The position numbers and the translations under genes were made by a program. This document shows, piece after piece, positions 11,408 through 23,900 of a DNA stretch of 64,000 nt. Origin of the DNA: Trema orientale (taxonomy: Eukaryota > Streptophyta > Magnoliopsida > Rosales > Cannabaceae). Numbering within the stretch: the stretch's first letter is position 1; every line of letters starts with the position of its first letter. The notes below the pieces were generated by a model. The model had not been told where the DNA came from, made no database searches, and was given only the letters and a program-made list of their open reading frames with translations. The stretch covers positions 143,809-207,808 of the forward strand of contig JXTC01000369.1 in the NCBI GenBank assembly GCA_002914845.1, in the 5' to 3' direction.

Positions 11408-12542
11408 ATGTCCAATATATTTGTTAATAATCGTTGTTGTTATTATTATCATTATTATTACTACTATCAAATTGTTTAATTACTTCTACAAGGATTATTA
11501 GCTTTAGATATAATTAAAAGCTTATGATTACTGTTCTGTCGTCGTTGCTGTGTATATTACTTTTAGTTGACACAGAAACTTTTGAATGGGCGAAATAATT
11601 GTGATTTTTAAAATTTTGCATTTGTTTATTTTTTTAACATTTATTTATCTGAAATTTTGAGACTGGTTTTTATACCTATAATCAACATGGTTCATGCTTC
11701 GTGAGCTAAATCGGCAAGCTCTATGTCCGACACTGGAAAATATTATCACCTTATATATTATTAACCCCATTTAAGCATTAAGCAGCTTATTCCAAGATAT
11801 ATAGTAGAAGCTAATGATTTTTTTTTTTTGAAAAATAGGAATAATAGTCATATAATTGATAATAATTATTATTATAAATAATTGACTGCGCGTGTTTAGG
11901 ATTGACTTTAGATAATGCTTATAACTTTAAGAAGCGCTTAAAAAAAAAAAAGGGTATGAGAGGCATTTAGTAATTCTATACTTTTGGTTAAGATAGTTTT
12001 AAAATTGTTATATAACTAATATTTTAAACAAATTTTGGAAACTATAATGAGGGTTGTTTTCAAAACTGATTCTTCTATTATAATACAAATTATTAACAAT
12101 TTTGTAAATTAAATTTACTAAATGCTTAATCTTTTTTCTATGTATTTCTTGCTCATAATATATCTACGTACAACAAAGCTACAACACATTACGCAATACC
12201 AAATTTGCCATGAGACTATTCATCATCTTAGTCATAATGAAAGACGGCTTTTACAAGTCACAAAAACACTTGTAAATAATTTATTATTCTATAAGGTAGT
12301 CGATCGCTAATAACGATTTCAAAATGATCATATTTTTGTTGTTTTCTAATATTTGTGAGACATTGGCAGTAGTAGTACGCCACTTGCTTCTTGGGCTAAA
12401 CATTTATTTTCAAGTAATAAATATATTATTTTAAAAATGTGAACTTTACAATAACAAACTGATTAATTGGAATATCTTAAATTCCTCTAATAGAAAAGAA
12501 AAATCTTATGACTATTCTAGTCAAGTCAAGTGCTTCTGATTA

Positions 12543-13988
12543 CTCATAACTAGAGGTGGCAAAATGAGCAGTCCGGCCCGGCCCGATCCGTCAAAAAATA
12601 CGGGCTAGGCCGGGCCGGGCCGGGCATATTAGCCCACCGTGCTTTTTGATGGGTCAATACCGGGCCGGGCCTAAGACGGGCCAAAAGGGGCCGGGCCAGG
12701 CCCGCCCATCCTCGGTCTTTTTTTTTTTTTGCTACTATTTGATTTTTTTTAAACAACTTTTTTAAAACATGTTAAGTTTAAACTTTTTAATTGAATTTTC
12801 ATTTAAAAAAATTGATAACATAAACTACATATGTTTTCTATTGTTAAAAAATTAATAATAATTAAATAGGATATTAAGAAAAATAATGAAACAAATAAAT
12901 TTGAAATATTGAAATTTGATTTTATTGATGATCATTTATTACAATTCAAATTATTACTTGAAAAAACTAGTATATCATTAATTATGAGTTTATGACTCAT
13001 CATCATCATTCATGTACAAATTATTGAAATTTTCGGCTAATTCTTCATTACAAATATGAATAGTGTCTTGATTTCGCTTTGCCGCTTTTTTCCAATCTTT
13101 AACACATGCTAATATCTCAACCATTTCAGGAGCCAACGAAGTTCTCAGCTCATTTACTATCATCTTAGTCATGCTAAAAGTAGACTCTGAAGAAATCGTG
13201 GACACCGGAATTGTTAAAACGTCACGGACTAATTGTGAAAGCACCAGAAATCTTGTTAGAACAATTGAATTGAAATTAAAAACAAAGTCTTGTAGAACTA
13301 CTAAGTTACTAACTGCTTAACTAGTAACTACAAACTACTAACTATTATGCTAGTAATAATAGTAAACAAGATATACTACAAATTAAATAAATTAAAAAGA
13401 TAAGTGTGATAAATAAATTAAATCGTACTTTCAATTAAGTTTTATGAGTTGTGGAGAGTTTGGACTTTGAAGATTAAAAAATATAATTACTAAAAATTAG
13501 TACATAGTAATTAGATAAGAGAGAAAAAGATAAAATTGAGAATATAATTAGAGATTTAGAGAGAAAGAATGAGAGAATAAGAGAGTATTTGAAAATTGTT
13601 AAGTGTGAAAAAAGAGTAGAAAGTGTAAGGTAATTATAGTGAGAAAATATTTTTTTTATTTAAAAAAATAGTATAAAAAAAATAGTTTAAACTTAAAAAA
13701 AAAGATATATGATATATACCCAACAGTAATATATATTACCGTTGGGCCAACGGTAGCATTTGTTACCGTTGAAAACTTTGACAAAGTGCCCAGACTTATA
13801 AATTTTTTTTTTTAAGATTTAAGGGCCCAAACAAATATGGGCCCAAAAAAAAAAAAAGGCCGGGCCGCGAATCCCAAGCCCAGTCCAGTCCTGCCCCGGG
13901 CCCTAAAAATACCGGGCCAGGCCGAGCCGGCCTACGGGCCACTTTACCGGTCTACGGGCCGGCCCGAATTGCCAGCACTACTCATAAC
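12543..13988. mobile_element. hAT transposon derivative, 1430 bp, with perfect 8-bp target duplication
   Basis: The element proper is 12551-13980, flanked on both sides by CTCATAAC (12543-12550, 13981-13988). The ends are imperfect inverted repeats, TAGAGGTGGCAA and the reverse complement of TTGCCAGCACTA (10 of 12 match). GGGCC/CCGGGCC-rich subterminal repeats fill both ends, as in many plant hAT elements. The interior keeps only the tail of a transposase, so it is a deletion derivative. Unit 2 has the undisturbed target at 19361-19368. Confidence 0.93.
12990..13244 (-). pseudogene. hAT transposase C-terminal dimerisation domain remnant
   Basis: About 84 codons resemble the hATC dimerisation domain: LVRDVLTIPVSTISSESTFS, then SLAPEMVEILACVKDW, followed by an acidic tail. 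No BED finger or catalytic core is present in the 1430-bp element, so it cannot mobilise itself. The first codon is not a real start; this is the last exon of a deleted transposase gene. Confidence 0.85.
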
Positions 13989-14377
13989 ACTAGGAAAAAG
14001 GAAAAATAAACTAGTTGGTATAAAAGTCAGTTTATATGATAGAAAAGGTAAATATTACACTGATTCCTTATTTATGTCCAAATTATAACAACACTCCCTG
14101 AACTAACTATAATTATAATGACATCCTGAATCAAGAAAATTTCACCACTTAGTTATGTTTTTCTTTTACTTTAAAAATTAAATTTTCCAGCTGCCATCAA
14201 GAAAAATGGTCCAAAATTAAATTTTAGTCAAATTTATTTTATTTTTGTGTTTTTTTTTTTAAAATAGCAATGATTATGATTGTGAATGTAGGCAATATCT
14301 AATTTTGACACGGATCAAGTGTATCAGTGTAACTTTTTATAAAAAAAAAAAAAGAAAATTAGGCTAAATTTCGTTGG

Positions 14378-16845
14378 TGTAAGACCCCATAAGTTTTTTT
14401 TTTAATAAAATTATATTTTTTATATAAAATGGGGTTCACCACTTAAAATAATAATAATAAATAAATAAAATCAAACAATCACTCTATCTTTTTCCTCACC
14501 CATCCTACCATATTGTCTCCCACTCCTTGTCTTTTTCTTTCTTTTACTCTTCCTTTCTTTCCTTCTTAGTTGTTAACCCGATGCTCCCTTCATTATTATT
14601 CTTCTTCTTCATTTTATTTTTTTTCTTCTTTCTTCTCAATAAGCCGAGACCATCCTCCCTCTCATTCTCGTTTAACTCTCTAAGCCTCAAGTTGACGCCA
14701 AGAGCCCTCCTCACTGCTATTCCTCAAAACTCCTCTGATAAGTTTTTGGACAAATTTCTAATATGTTATCATCGTTATTGCAATTATTTACAAATGATAT
14801 TATTGTGGATTTTGAGTAGATATAGTGTATAGAATAAGGCTAAGCTATAGGGAGAATAGTTAGAATATTTATGATTATTTTCTAAATATTAGTATTAGTC
14901 AAATTTAAGTGATGAAATTAGTGTGAATGAATCTTAGAAAAGATGGTAATATTTGAAAGTTGGTGTATTTATAAATAGAATCTGTGAGTTTGTATTTTTC
15001 ATATTTTATAAAGACAGTATTTTCCAAAATATTTCATAAACATCAGTATTTTCGCACGCTAGATTTGGAAAATGATATTGTGAAATAATTAGTATAGGCC
15101 ATAAAAGTTATATGAGGAGATAGAGCTTATCGAATCATGAAACTAAGAGTTTGGTTTGTTCGGAATTGAAATCTAGATTGGGAGAATTTTTTAATTGAAA
15201 AAGTTGGTATTTTTTTTTAAATCAAGCCAAAAAGTGGCATTTTTGTAATCTGAAAGATATTGGGCCAAAACCTTGATTGATAATTGAGACTGGGCCATGG
15301 GCTGTAAAGTGAAAATGGTATATTCCTAAATATTTCTAAGAAGTAGGTATATTTATAAATAACCAGAAACGTTGATGTTCTAATATTTTTGGAAAACTAA
15401 TATTTTTACAAATATTCCTATAAGATGGTATTTTTATAACAGATTCCAAAAAGGTTGGTAATTTTAAAAATACGATTATAAAAGGTGGTAAATCTATAAA
15501 TAGATCCTAGGATTCGGGCTATTTTACTAGGATAATGTGGATTTGTGAAAGATGGGTCTTGGACTAAGTTTTTAAAGATAAAAGGAGTGACAATTATGAT
15601 AATAGAATTAATCTTGAGAATTTTGGCTTAAAGTATGAATGCAACGGATTTTCAGGTACGAGTACCACGAGCATAGAGTAGCTAGGTTTAGCTATACCAA
15701 TGAGGTATGGGATCAATTACTAGCATTTTTATTTAAAATTGAATATTTTTGGATTATTTTACCTATTACCAAAATTTTGTGAATTAAGTATAAATTATTT
15801 GGTTTTGGTAATAATTTTGAATGAATATGATGTTTTGGAATAAAAATAACTGCATAGGAAATTTTGGAATGATATATACTGTACGTGTTATAGGATCACA
15901 CATGAGTACTAGCTTAACATCACGGACGAGTACAGGTCGCTACGACCCCACTATCGATGCAAGACCGTAAACTTGCGAGGGGACCCTATTAGGTGGCTAT
16001 GACCCCACCTTCGGTGAAAACCCATAAACCTTCGCAGGGAATTAGTCTCTAGGACACATGATCATATAGTTCAAAGCAGAATATTTGTTCATGCGGTGTG
16101 AGGATAGTTCATAATGGGGGATGAAAACTCATGATCAGTTTGGGTGATTTATGTCATGTGCTATATAGTTTTTGATGTATGACTTTTTCTTAAATATGTA
16201 TATATATATATGTGACTTATAATACCGAATTTGGAACAAACATGTATATATGGTTTATATGCTTGTTTATGAACAACTGACCATGCAAGATTTTCAAAAG
16301 TATAAATGGTTTCCTAAAAAGGGTAATTGATTTTCTACTGAGCATGCGAATGTGCACCCCCTCTTATTTTTCCCCTCCAGGTTCATGGGATCGAGGTAGA
16401 CTTTGAGTTGGTGGACTGAGTTACTAGATTTACTCTTTGCTGTCTTGTTCATCTTTTGGGTTCGCACCTCTCTGCCATTTTCCGTTTTCTTCTACAACTA
16501 TTTAGCTATGATTATTAATATATACAAGTGGATGTATAGGGGAGTTTTAAAATAATGAATAACTTTATAAAAATGAGGATATTTTGGAAACTATAATTGG
16601 ATTATTAAAAGTTTTTGAGTGCTTGATCTTTATTATTTATACTCAACAAGTGTTTTCTAATAGTAAAAAATAAAGTTATGGAAAATTTATGAACTTTTCT
16701 AAAGATACTATTTTCATTACAAATTGATGTTTTCCAAAGGATTAGAAATACTTAAATTTTTCCCTATTTTGTAAAACTAAAATTCTCAAAATATTTAATA
16801 TTTAAATTTTACTTTCTGCCAGTAGCCCGGGTTTGGGCTGTGACA
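14378..16845 (+). mobile_element. Solo LTR of an LTR retrotransposon, unit 1
   Basis: A 2468-bp segment beginning TGTAAGACCCCATAAG and ending GGGCTGTGACA, the TG..CA form typical of plant Ty3/gypsy LTRs. No gag or pol sequence is next to it, so it is a solo LTR. The flanking 5-mers are GTTGG on the left and TTTGG on the right, consistent with a decayed 5-bp target duplication. The orthologous LTR in unit 2 is 19758-22925. Small open frames inside, such as the Phe-rich one at 14527, are not genes. Confidence 0.75.
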
Positions 16846-17469
16846 TTTGGACTCATAAGAGTTGTATGCTACAAGGACCTATGTGAATAATTTTGGGATA
16901 ATCCCAAAAATACTCTTATATTTTTCGCTAAGACCACATTTAGCTATATATTGTCATAAAAATCTAAAAATATCCCCTTTATTTTTTAACACAGGAAAAA
17001 AAGTAACTATTTTTCCTTTTTTTGTCAAAATTTTGACTAAATTCTTTTCTAAATGATAGTACCCCTTGGATATTTATATCTAATAACTCTTTTATTAATT
17101 TTTTTGAAAACTAAGATTCTTAAAATTATTGCAAAAACAAAAAAACAAACAAAATTATCAAAATTTCGGTAGAATCTATATTTAAAGAAAAGGTGTGATT
17201 TTCTTTTCATTTTTTAAGGGAAAAAAAACTAATTAGATAATATGGATTGCTTGATTATTAATTTCTTGAAACATAGACTAGGGTATTTTAAATATTTTAT
17301 ATTTCAAACTGAAAATGTTTCAAGATATTTCGTTTCCTATTTTGAGAATTGAGGGAATTGGATTTTAGGTCAAACCTAGTATTTAGGCATAATAGAGAGG
17401 AGTGTTTTTAGGATTATACATCTAAAAAAATCCTTTATAAACAAAACTCAAATAAATAGGACAGCCGGG

Positions 17470-17482
17470 GAAACTTCTCGAA
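17470..17482 (+). promoter_or_regulatory. Perfect three-unit heat-shock element, SAP copy 2
   Basis: GAAACTTCTCGAA fits GAAnnTTCnnGAA exactly, 336 bases before the ATG and about 150 bases before the TATA box. Confidence 0.65.
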
Positions 17483-17633
17483 TTCTGTCCCACTACGTAA
17501 ATTTCCTAATTTCCTCTTAAATACGTATTTCACAGCTGAATGCCACTCGAATACAATTTTCAATTAACTACTATAATTGAAACAGGAAACTGAACCCAAC
17601 TCGGAATTAATCTCTCGAAAGATCGCCAATCTC

Positions 17634-17642
17634 TATATATAT
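17634..17642 (+). promoter_or_regulatory. TATA box, SAP copy 2
   Basis: TATATATAT preceded by CTC and followed by CCACAACAC, about 165 bases before the start codon. The same arrangement is seen in copy 3. Confidence 0.6.
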
Positions 17643-17805
17643 CCACAACACTAGCAGAAGTACATTCATTACCGCAAAGCGCAAGCAAGTAGAATACTTT
17701 GTTTACAGATAAGTCAATTAATAATAGTAGTATTACTGAGATTCATAAGGAGAAGATTAAGAAGGGGAGTGATCAGTAAGTGCTGTGAAGAAAAATAATA
17801 CTATA

Positions 17806-18246
17806 ATGGCGGAGCTACCGATTCTTTGCGCTAAGGGCTGTGGATTTTACGGATCTGCGGAGAACCGAAACTTGTGTTCTAAGTGCTACAAAGACTTTCT
17901 CAAGTGCGAGCTGATCGCGAAATCGGAACCGAAACCGGTCGAGTCGAGTACCGAAAATTATGATCAAGATGTTTCCGAAAAGATAGACGTGGCTACTTAT
18001 AACACTGATCATGATCAGGTCACCACCACCATGTTTGAGGGTTTGAAAGTAGTCTCGAAAAACAGGTGCAAGAATTGCAACAAGAAAGTTGGATTGACGG
18101 GGTTCCGGTGCCGCTGCGGGAGCCTGTTTTGCGGCCGCCACCGGTTGCCAGAGGAGCATGCTTGCACCGAGGATTTCAAGGCCGCTGCCAAGGAAAAGCT
18201 CGACTTAGTTCGCATTCAGGCTGATAAATTGGACTGCAGGGTTTAG
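17806..18246 (+). CDS. A20/AN1 zinc-finger stress-associated protein, copy 2
   Basis: Codes for 146 residues, intronless. It is nearly identical to copy 1 in both fingers. The differences lie in the linker and edges: MAEL at the start, FLKCELIA instead of FLKHELIA, loss of one Ile in the linker (STENYDQD), KIDV instead of KVDV, and KLDCRV at the end. All A20 and AN1 zinc ligands are kept. The extra Cys at FLKC is not part of the A20 ligand set. The 3' flank is almost the same as that of copy 1 for several kilobases. An in-frame ATG seven codons upstream exists here as in copy 1. Confidence 0.95.
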   Translation: MAELPILCAKGCGFYGSAENRNLCSKCYKDFLKCELIAKSEPKPVESSTENYDQDVSEKIDVATYNTDHDQVTTTMFEGLKVVSKNRCKNCNKKVGLTGFRCRCGSLFCGRHRLPEEHACTEDFKAAAKEKLDLVRIQADKLDCRV

Positions 18247-19360
18247 ATGTCCAATATATTTGTTAATAATCGTTGTTGTTATTATTATCATTATTATTAC
18301 TACTATCAAATTGTTTAATTACTTCTACAAGGATTATTAGCCTCAGATATAATTAAAAGCTTATGATTACTGTTCTGTCGTCGTTGCTGTGTATATTACT
18401 TTTAGTTGACACAGAAACTTTTGAATGAGAGAAATAATTATGATTTTAAAAAATTTGCATTTGTTTATTTTTTTTAACACTTACTTATCTGAAATTTTGA
18501 GACTGGTTTTTATACCTATAATCAAGATGGTTCATGCTTCGTGAGCTAACTCGGCAAGCTCTATGTCCGACACTGGAAAATATTATCACCTTATATATTA
18601 TTAACCCCATTTTAGCATTAAGCAGCTTGTTCCAAAATATATAGTAGAATTTTTTTTTTAATAGGAATAATAGTTATATGACAGATAATAATTGTTATTA
18701 TAAATAATTGACTGCCTGTTTGGGATTGACTTTAGATGATGCTTATAGCTTTTAGAAGAGCTTAGAAAAAAAATGGATAGGAGAGGCATTTGGTAAGTCT
18801 ATATTTTTAGTTAAGATATTTTTAAAGTTGCTATATGACTAATATTTTAAGCAAATTTTGGAAAGTATAATAAAGATTGTTTTTCAAAACTGATTCTTCT
18901 ACCATAATACAAATTACTAATAATTTTGTAAATTAAATTTATCAAATGGCTAATTCTTTTTTCTTATATCTACTTCTCGCGCATAATATAACTACATAAA
19001 ATAAGACTACAACACAGCATGCAATACCAAATTGGCCATGAGACTATTCTATCATCTTAGTCATAATGAAACAAGTCACAAATACACTTGTAAATTATTA
19101 TTCTATAAGGTAGTCGATCGCTAATAACGATTTCAAAATTATCATATTTTTGTTGTTTTCTAATATTTGTTAGACACTGGCAGTACTAGTACGCTACTCG
19201 CTTCTTGGGCTAAGCTTTTTTATTTTCAAGTATATTATTTTAAAAATGTGAACTTTACAATAACAAACTGATTAATTGGAATATCTTAAATTCCTCTAAT
19301 AGAAAAGAAAAATCTTCTTCAATCCTATGACTATTCTAGTCAAGTCAAGTGATATGGTTA

Positions 19361-19368
19361 CTCATAAC
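19361..19368. other. Empty hAT target site in SAP unit 2
   Basis: A single CTCATAAC in the context GGTTA-CTCATAAC-GCTAGG. In unit 1 the same context is split by the 1430-bp hAT element with CTCATAAC on each side. Confidence 0.9.
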
Positions 19369-19757
19369 GCTAGGAAAAAGGAAAAATAAACTAGTTGGGC
19401 TCATAAAAGTCAGTTTATATGATAGAAAAGGTAAAAATTACACTGATTCCTTATTTATGACCAAATTATAACAACACTTCCTGAACTAACTATAATTATA
19501 ATGACACCCTGAATCAAGAAAATTTTCACCACTTAGTTATGTTTTTCTTTTACTTTAAAAATTAAATTGTCCAGCTGCCATCAAGAAAAATGGTCCAAAC
19601 TTAAATTTTAGTCAAATTTCTTTTATTTTTGTGTTTTCTTTTTTTTAATAGCAATGATTATGATTGTGAATGTAGGCAACATCTAATTTTGACATGGATC
19701 AAGGGTATCAGTGTAACTTTTTATAAAGGAAAAGAAAATGAGGCTAAATTTCGTTGG

Positions 19758-22263
19758 TGTAAGATCCCATAAGATTTTTTTTTAATAAAATTGTTTTTTT
19801 TTATATATAAAGTGGGGTTCACCACTTAAAAAATAATAAATAATAAATAAATAATAAATAATAAATAAATAAAATCAAACAATCACTCTATCTTTTTCCT
19901 CACCCACCCTACCACATTGTTTCCCACTCCTTGTCTTTTTCTATCTTTTACTCTTCCTTCAGCCCGACACTCCCTTCATTTTTCTTCTTCTTCTTCATTT
20001 TATTTTTTTTCTTCTTCCTTCTCAATAAGCCGATACCATCCTCTCTCTCATTCTCGTTTAACTCTCTAAGCCTCAAGTTGACGCCAAGAGTCCTCCTCAC
20101 TGCTATTCTACGAAACTCCTCTAGTAAGTTTTTAGATAAGCTTCTAATATGTTATCGTTGTTATTACAATTATTTATAAGTGATATTATTGTGAATTTTG
20201 AGTAGATATAGTATATGAATAAGGCAAAGCTATAGGGAGAATAGTTAGAATATTTGTGATTATTTTCTAAGTATTAGTATTAGTAAAATTTAAGTTCTGA
20301 AATTAGTGTGAATGAATATTAGGAAAGCTGGTAATATTTGAAAGTTGGTGTATTTGTAAATAGAATCTATAATTTGTATTTTTCAGATTTTAGAAAGACC
20401 TTACTTTCCTAAATATTTCAGAAACATCGGTATTTTCGTAAGCTAGATTTGGAAAAATGATATTTTTATAATTATTTTTGTGAAATAATTAGTATAGGCC
20501 GTGAAAGTCATATGAGGAGATAGAGCTTATTGAATCATGAAACTAGAAGTTTGGTTTGTTTGGAATTGAAATATAAGATTGGGAGAATTTTTGAATTGAA
20601 AAGTTAGTATTTTTCTGAATCAACCCAAAAAGTGGCATTTTTGTAATCTGAATGATATTGGGCCGAAACCTTGATTGATAACTGAGAAATGAGCGACAGG
20701 CTGCAAAGTGAAAATGGTATTCTCCTAAACATTTATAAGAAGTAGGTATATTTATAAATAACTAGAAACGTTCATATTATTCTAATATTTTTGAAAAAAA
20801 TAATATTTTAACAAATATTCCTGTAAGATGATATTTTATAACAGATTCCAAAAAGGTTAGTAATTTTAAAAATCTAAAAGGTGGTAAATCTGTAAACAGA
20901 CCCTAGGATTCGGGCTATTTTACTAGGATAATATGGATTTGTGAAAGGTGGGACTTGGACTAAGTCTTTAAAGATAAAAGGAGTGACAATTATAATAATA
21001 GAAGGGAAATTATCACCAAAATACTTTCTGTTTTGAAAAAATGTGAAAAAAACTTTGTACTTTTGGAAATTCAAAATAAGTGCCATCTATTTAACAAAAG
21101 TTATCACTAAAATACCTCTGTTTTAAAAAAAATGTGAAAAAAAAACCCTGTATTTTTTTAAATTCAAAATAAGTACCTTCTATTTAACGAAAATTATCAC
21201 TAAAATACACTCTGTTTTAAAAAAGTGTGAAAAAAAAGCCCTTTTATTATTAAAAATTCAAAATAAATACATTTTATTTGAGAAATTTTCAAAAATTTTA
21301 GATTTTTTTTTTCTAGATTTGTGCTACAACAATGGATAGAATATTTTTTTTAAGAGGTTTTAGACCATTTGTATTTTCTCTACCTTTATTTTCAAGTGTG
21401 ATGTGTTTCTTAAAATAATATAATATGAGTAAAATGTTAATTTTATTAATTTTTTTGAAATCTTTAACTGGTCAAAGGTAGCAAATGATATGATAATTCA
21501 AATAGAAGGTACTTATTTTGAATTTTTAACAATAAAAGGGTTTTTTTTCACACTTTTTCAAAACATGGGGTATTTTAGTGATAATTTTTATTAAATAGAA
21601 GGTACTTATTTTGAATTTCTAAAAACACAAAGTTTTTTTTCCATACTTTTTCAAAACAGAGAGTATTTTAGTGATAATTACCCATAATAGAATTAAACTT
21701 GGAATTTTGGCTTAAAGTATGAATGTTATGGATTTTTAGGTACAAGTACCATGAGCATACAGTAGCTAGGTTTAGATATCCCGGTGAGGTATGTGTTCGA
21801 TTATCAACCTTTTATTTAATATATTTGGATTATTTTATCTATTATCAAAATTTCGTGAATTAAATATAAATTATTTGGTTTTGGTAATAATTTTGAATAA
21901 ATGTGATGTCTTAGAATAAAAATGACCGCACGGGGATTTTTAAAATAGTATATACTATACGTGTCATAGGATCACACATGAGTACTAGCTTAGTATCACG
22001 GATGAGTACAGGTAGCTATGACCCCACCATCAATGCAAGTCCCTAAACCTGCGAGGGGATCCTATTAGGTGGCTATGACCCCACCTTCGGTGAAAATCCG
22101 TAAACTTTCACAGAGCATTAGTCCCTAGGACACATGATCAAATTGTTCAAGGCAAAGTATTTGTTCATACGGTGTGAGAATGGTTCGTAACGGGGGATGA
22201 GAGCTCATGAGTCTGGGTGATTTATATCATGTACTGTATAGTTTTTGATGTACGACTTCTGCT

Positions 22264-22297
<34 letters not shown>

Positions 22298-22925
22298 GTT
22301 TATAATACCGGATTTGGAACAAACATATATATATGGTTTATACGCTTGTTTATGAACAACTGACTATACAAGATTTTCAAAAGTACAAATAGTTTTCTAA
22401 AACAGACAATTGATTTCCTACTGAGCATGCAAATGTTCACCCTCTCTCATTTTTCCCCTCCAGGTTCATGGGATCGAGGTAGACTTTGAGTTGGTGGACT
22501 GAGTTACTAGTTTTACTCTTCCCTGTCCTGTTCATCTTTTGGGTTCGTACCTCTCTGCTGTTTTCTGTTTTCTTCTATAACTATTTAGCTATGATTATTA
22601 ATTTATACAAGTGGATGTATGAAGAAATTTAAATAATGAATAGCTTTGTAAAAGTAAGGATATTTTGGAAACTATAAATGGACTATTAAATATTTTCGAG
22701 TGCTTCACCATTATTATTTATACTCAACAAGTGTTTTCCAATGGTAAAAAATAAAGTTCTAAAAAATTTATGAACTTTTCTAAAGATACCATTTTTATTA
22801 CAAATTGATGTTTTCGAAAGGATTAGAAATACTAAAATTTTTCTTATTTTGTAAAACTAAAATTCTCAAAATATTTAATATTTAAATTTTTCTTTCTGCC
22901 ACTAGCCCGGATTTGGGTCGTGACA
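19758..22925 (+). mobile_element. Solo LTR, unit 2 copy, interrupted by a foldback element
   Basis: Begins TGTAAGATCCCATAAG and ends GGGTCGTGACA. It corresponds to the LTR in unit 1 (14378-16845) with a 680-bp insertion at 21004-21683; without it the length is about 2479 bp. The left flank is GTTGG and the right flank GTTAG. Both units share the same insertion point, so the LTR was there before the tandem duplication. Confidence 0.75.
20995..21692. mobile_element. Mutator-like foldback element, 680 bp, with perfect 9-bp target duplication
   Basis: The element proper is 21004-21683, flanked by ATAATAGAA on both sides (20995-21003, 21684-21692). The ends are inverted repeats: GGGAAATTATCACCAAAATA on the left and the reverse complement of GGGTAATTATCACTAAAATA on the right. 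Each arm contains two to three direct repeats of about 90 bp built around TATCACTAAAATAC..CTCTGTTTT. There is no coding capacity. Unit 1 has a single uninterrupted ATAATAGAA at the same place (near 15600). Confidence 0.9.
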
Positions 22926-23581
22926 GTTAGACTCGTAAGAGTTATATGCTACAAGGAACTATGTGAATAATCTTGGGATAATCTCAAAAAGACTCTTATA
23001 TATTTCACTAAGACCACATTTAACCATATATTGTCATAAAAATTCAAAAATATCCCCTTTATTTTTTAACACAGGAAAAAAGGTAACTATTTTTCCTCTT
23101 TTTTGTCAAAATTTTGACTAAATTCTTTTCTAAATGATAGTACCCTTTGGATATTTATATCCAAATAACTCTTTTATTAATTTTTTTGAAAACTAAGATT
23201 CTTAAAATTATTGCAAAAAACAAAAAACAAAAAAAAAATTATCAAAATTTCTCTAGAATCTATATATATATATATTTTTTTAAAAAAAGTGTGATTTTCT
23301 TTTCATTTTTTAAAGGGAAAAAAACTAATTAGATAATATGGATTGCTTGATTATTAATTTCTTGAAGCGTAGGCTAGGGTATTTTAAATATTTTATATTT
23401 CAAGTTTAACTGAAAATGTTTCAAGATATTTCGTTTCCTATTTTGAGAAAGAGAGGGAGTTGGATTTTACAAGAAAATAAGGTTAAACGTAGTATTTAGG
23501 CATAATAGAGGAGTGTTTTTAGGATTATATATCTAAGAAAAATCTTTTATAAACAAAACTCATATAAATAGAACAGCCAGG

Positions 23582-23594
23582 GAAACTTCTCGAA
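23582..23594 (+). promoter_or_regulatory. Perfect three-unit heat-shock element, SAP copy 3
   Basis: GAAACTTCTCGAA, identical to copy 2, lies 319 bases before the ATG. Confidence 0.65.
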
Positions 23595-23750
23595 TTCTAT
23601 ATATACCATTACGTAAATTTCTTAATTTCCTCTTAAATACGTATTTCAGAGCTGAATGCCACTCGAATACAATTTCCAAATAACTACTATAATTGAAAAC
23701 AGGAAACTGAACCCAACTCGGAATTAATCTCTCGAAAGATCGCCAACCTC

Positions 23751-23759
23751 TATATATAT
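23751..23759 (+). promoter_or_regulatory. TATA box, SAP copy 3
   Basis: TATATATAT followed by CCGCAACAC, about 145 bases before the start codon, matching copy 2 in context. Confidence 0.6.
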
Positions 23760-23900
23760 CCGCAACACTAGCAGAAGTGCATTCATTACGGCAAAGCACA
23801 AGCAAGAAGAATACTTTGTTTATATAATAGTATTACTTAATACTCATAAGGGGAAGATTAAGAAGGGGAGAGAGATCAGTACGCACAGTGAAGAATAATA

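Larger units (their letters stand above)
10585..17440 (+). repeat. SAP tandem unit 1 (approximate ends)
   Basis: A repeated segment made of an A20/AN1 gene, its 3' flank, a solo LTR and the DNA leading to the next gene. It aligns by eye over nearly its whole length with unit 2, for example the 3' flank from 11408 with that from 18247, and 16850-17460 with 22930-23560. The start-to-start distance from gene 1 to gene 2 is 6839 bp. Removing the hAT insertion (1430 bp plus an 8-bp target duplication) leaves about 5.4 kb. Upstream of the HSE at 10619 the similarity to the other units fades, so the left boundary is approximate. Confidence 0.8.
17445..23560 (+). repeat. SAP tandem unit 2 (approximate ends)
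   Basis: The second copy of the unit. The distance from gene 2 to gene 3 is 6095 bp; removing the 680-bp foldback element and its 9-bp duplication leaves 5406 bp, against about 5401 bp for unit 1 after its own insertion is removed. Single-base differences and small indels are spread evenly across the alignment with unit 1. Confidence 0.8.

Noticed and set aside
14527..20179. Phe/Ser-rich open frames at 14527-14832 and 19931-20179 shared by both SAP units
   Set aside because: They lie inside the solo LTR in T-rich DNA and differ by frameshifting indels between copies, so they are not conserved as protein.
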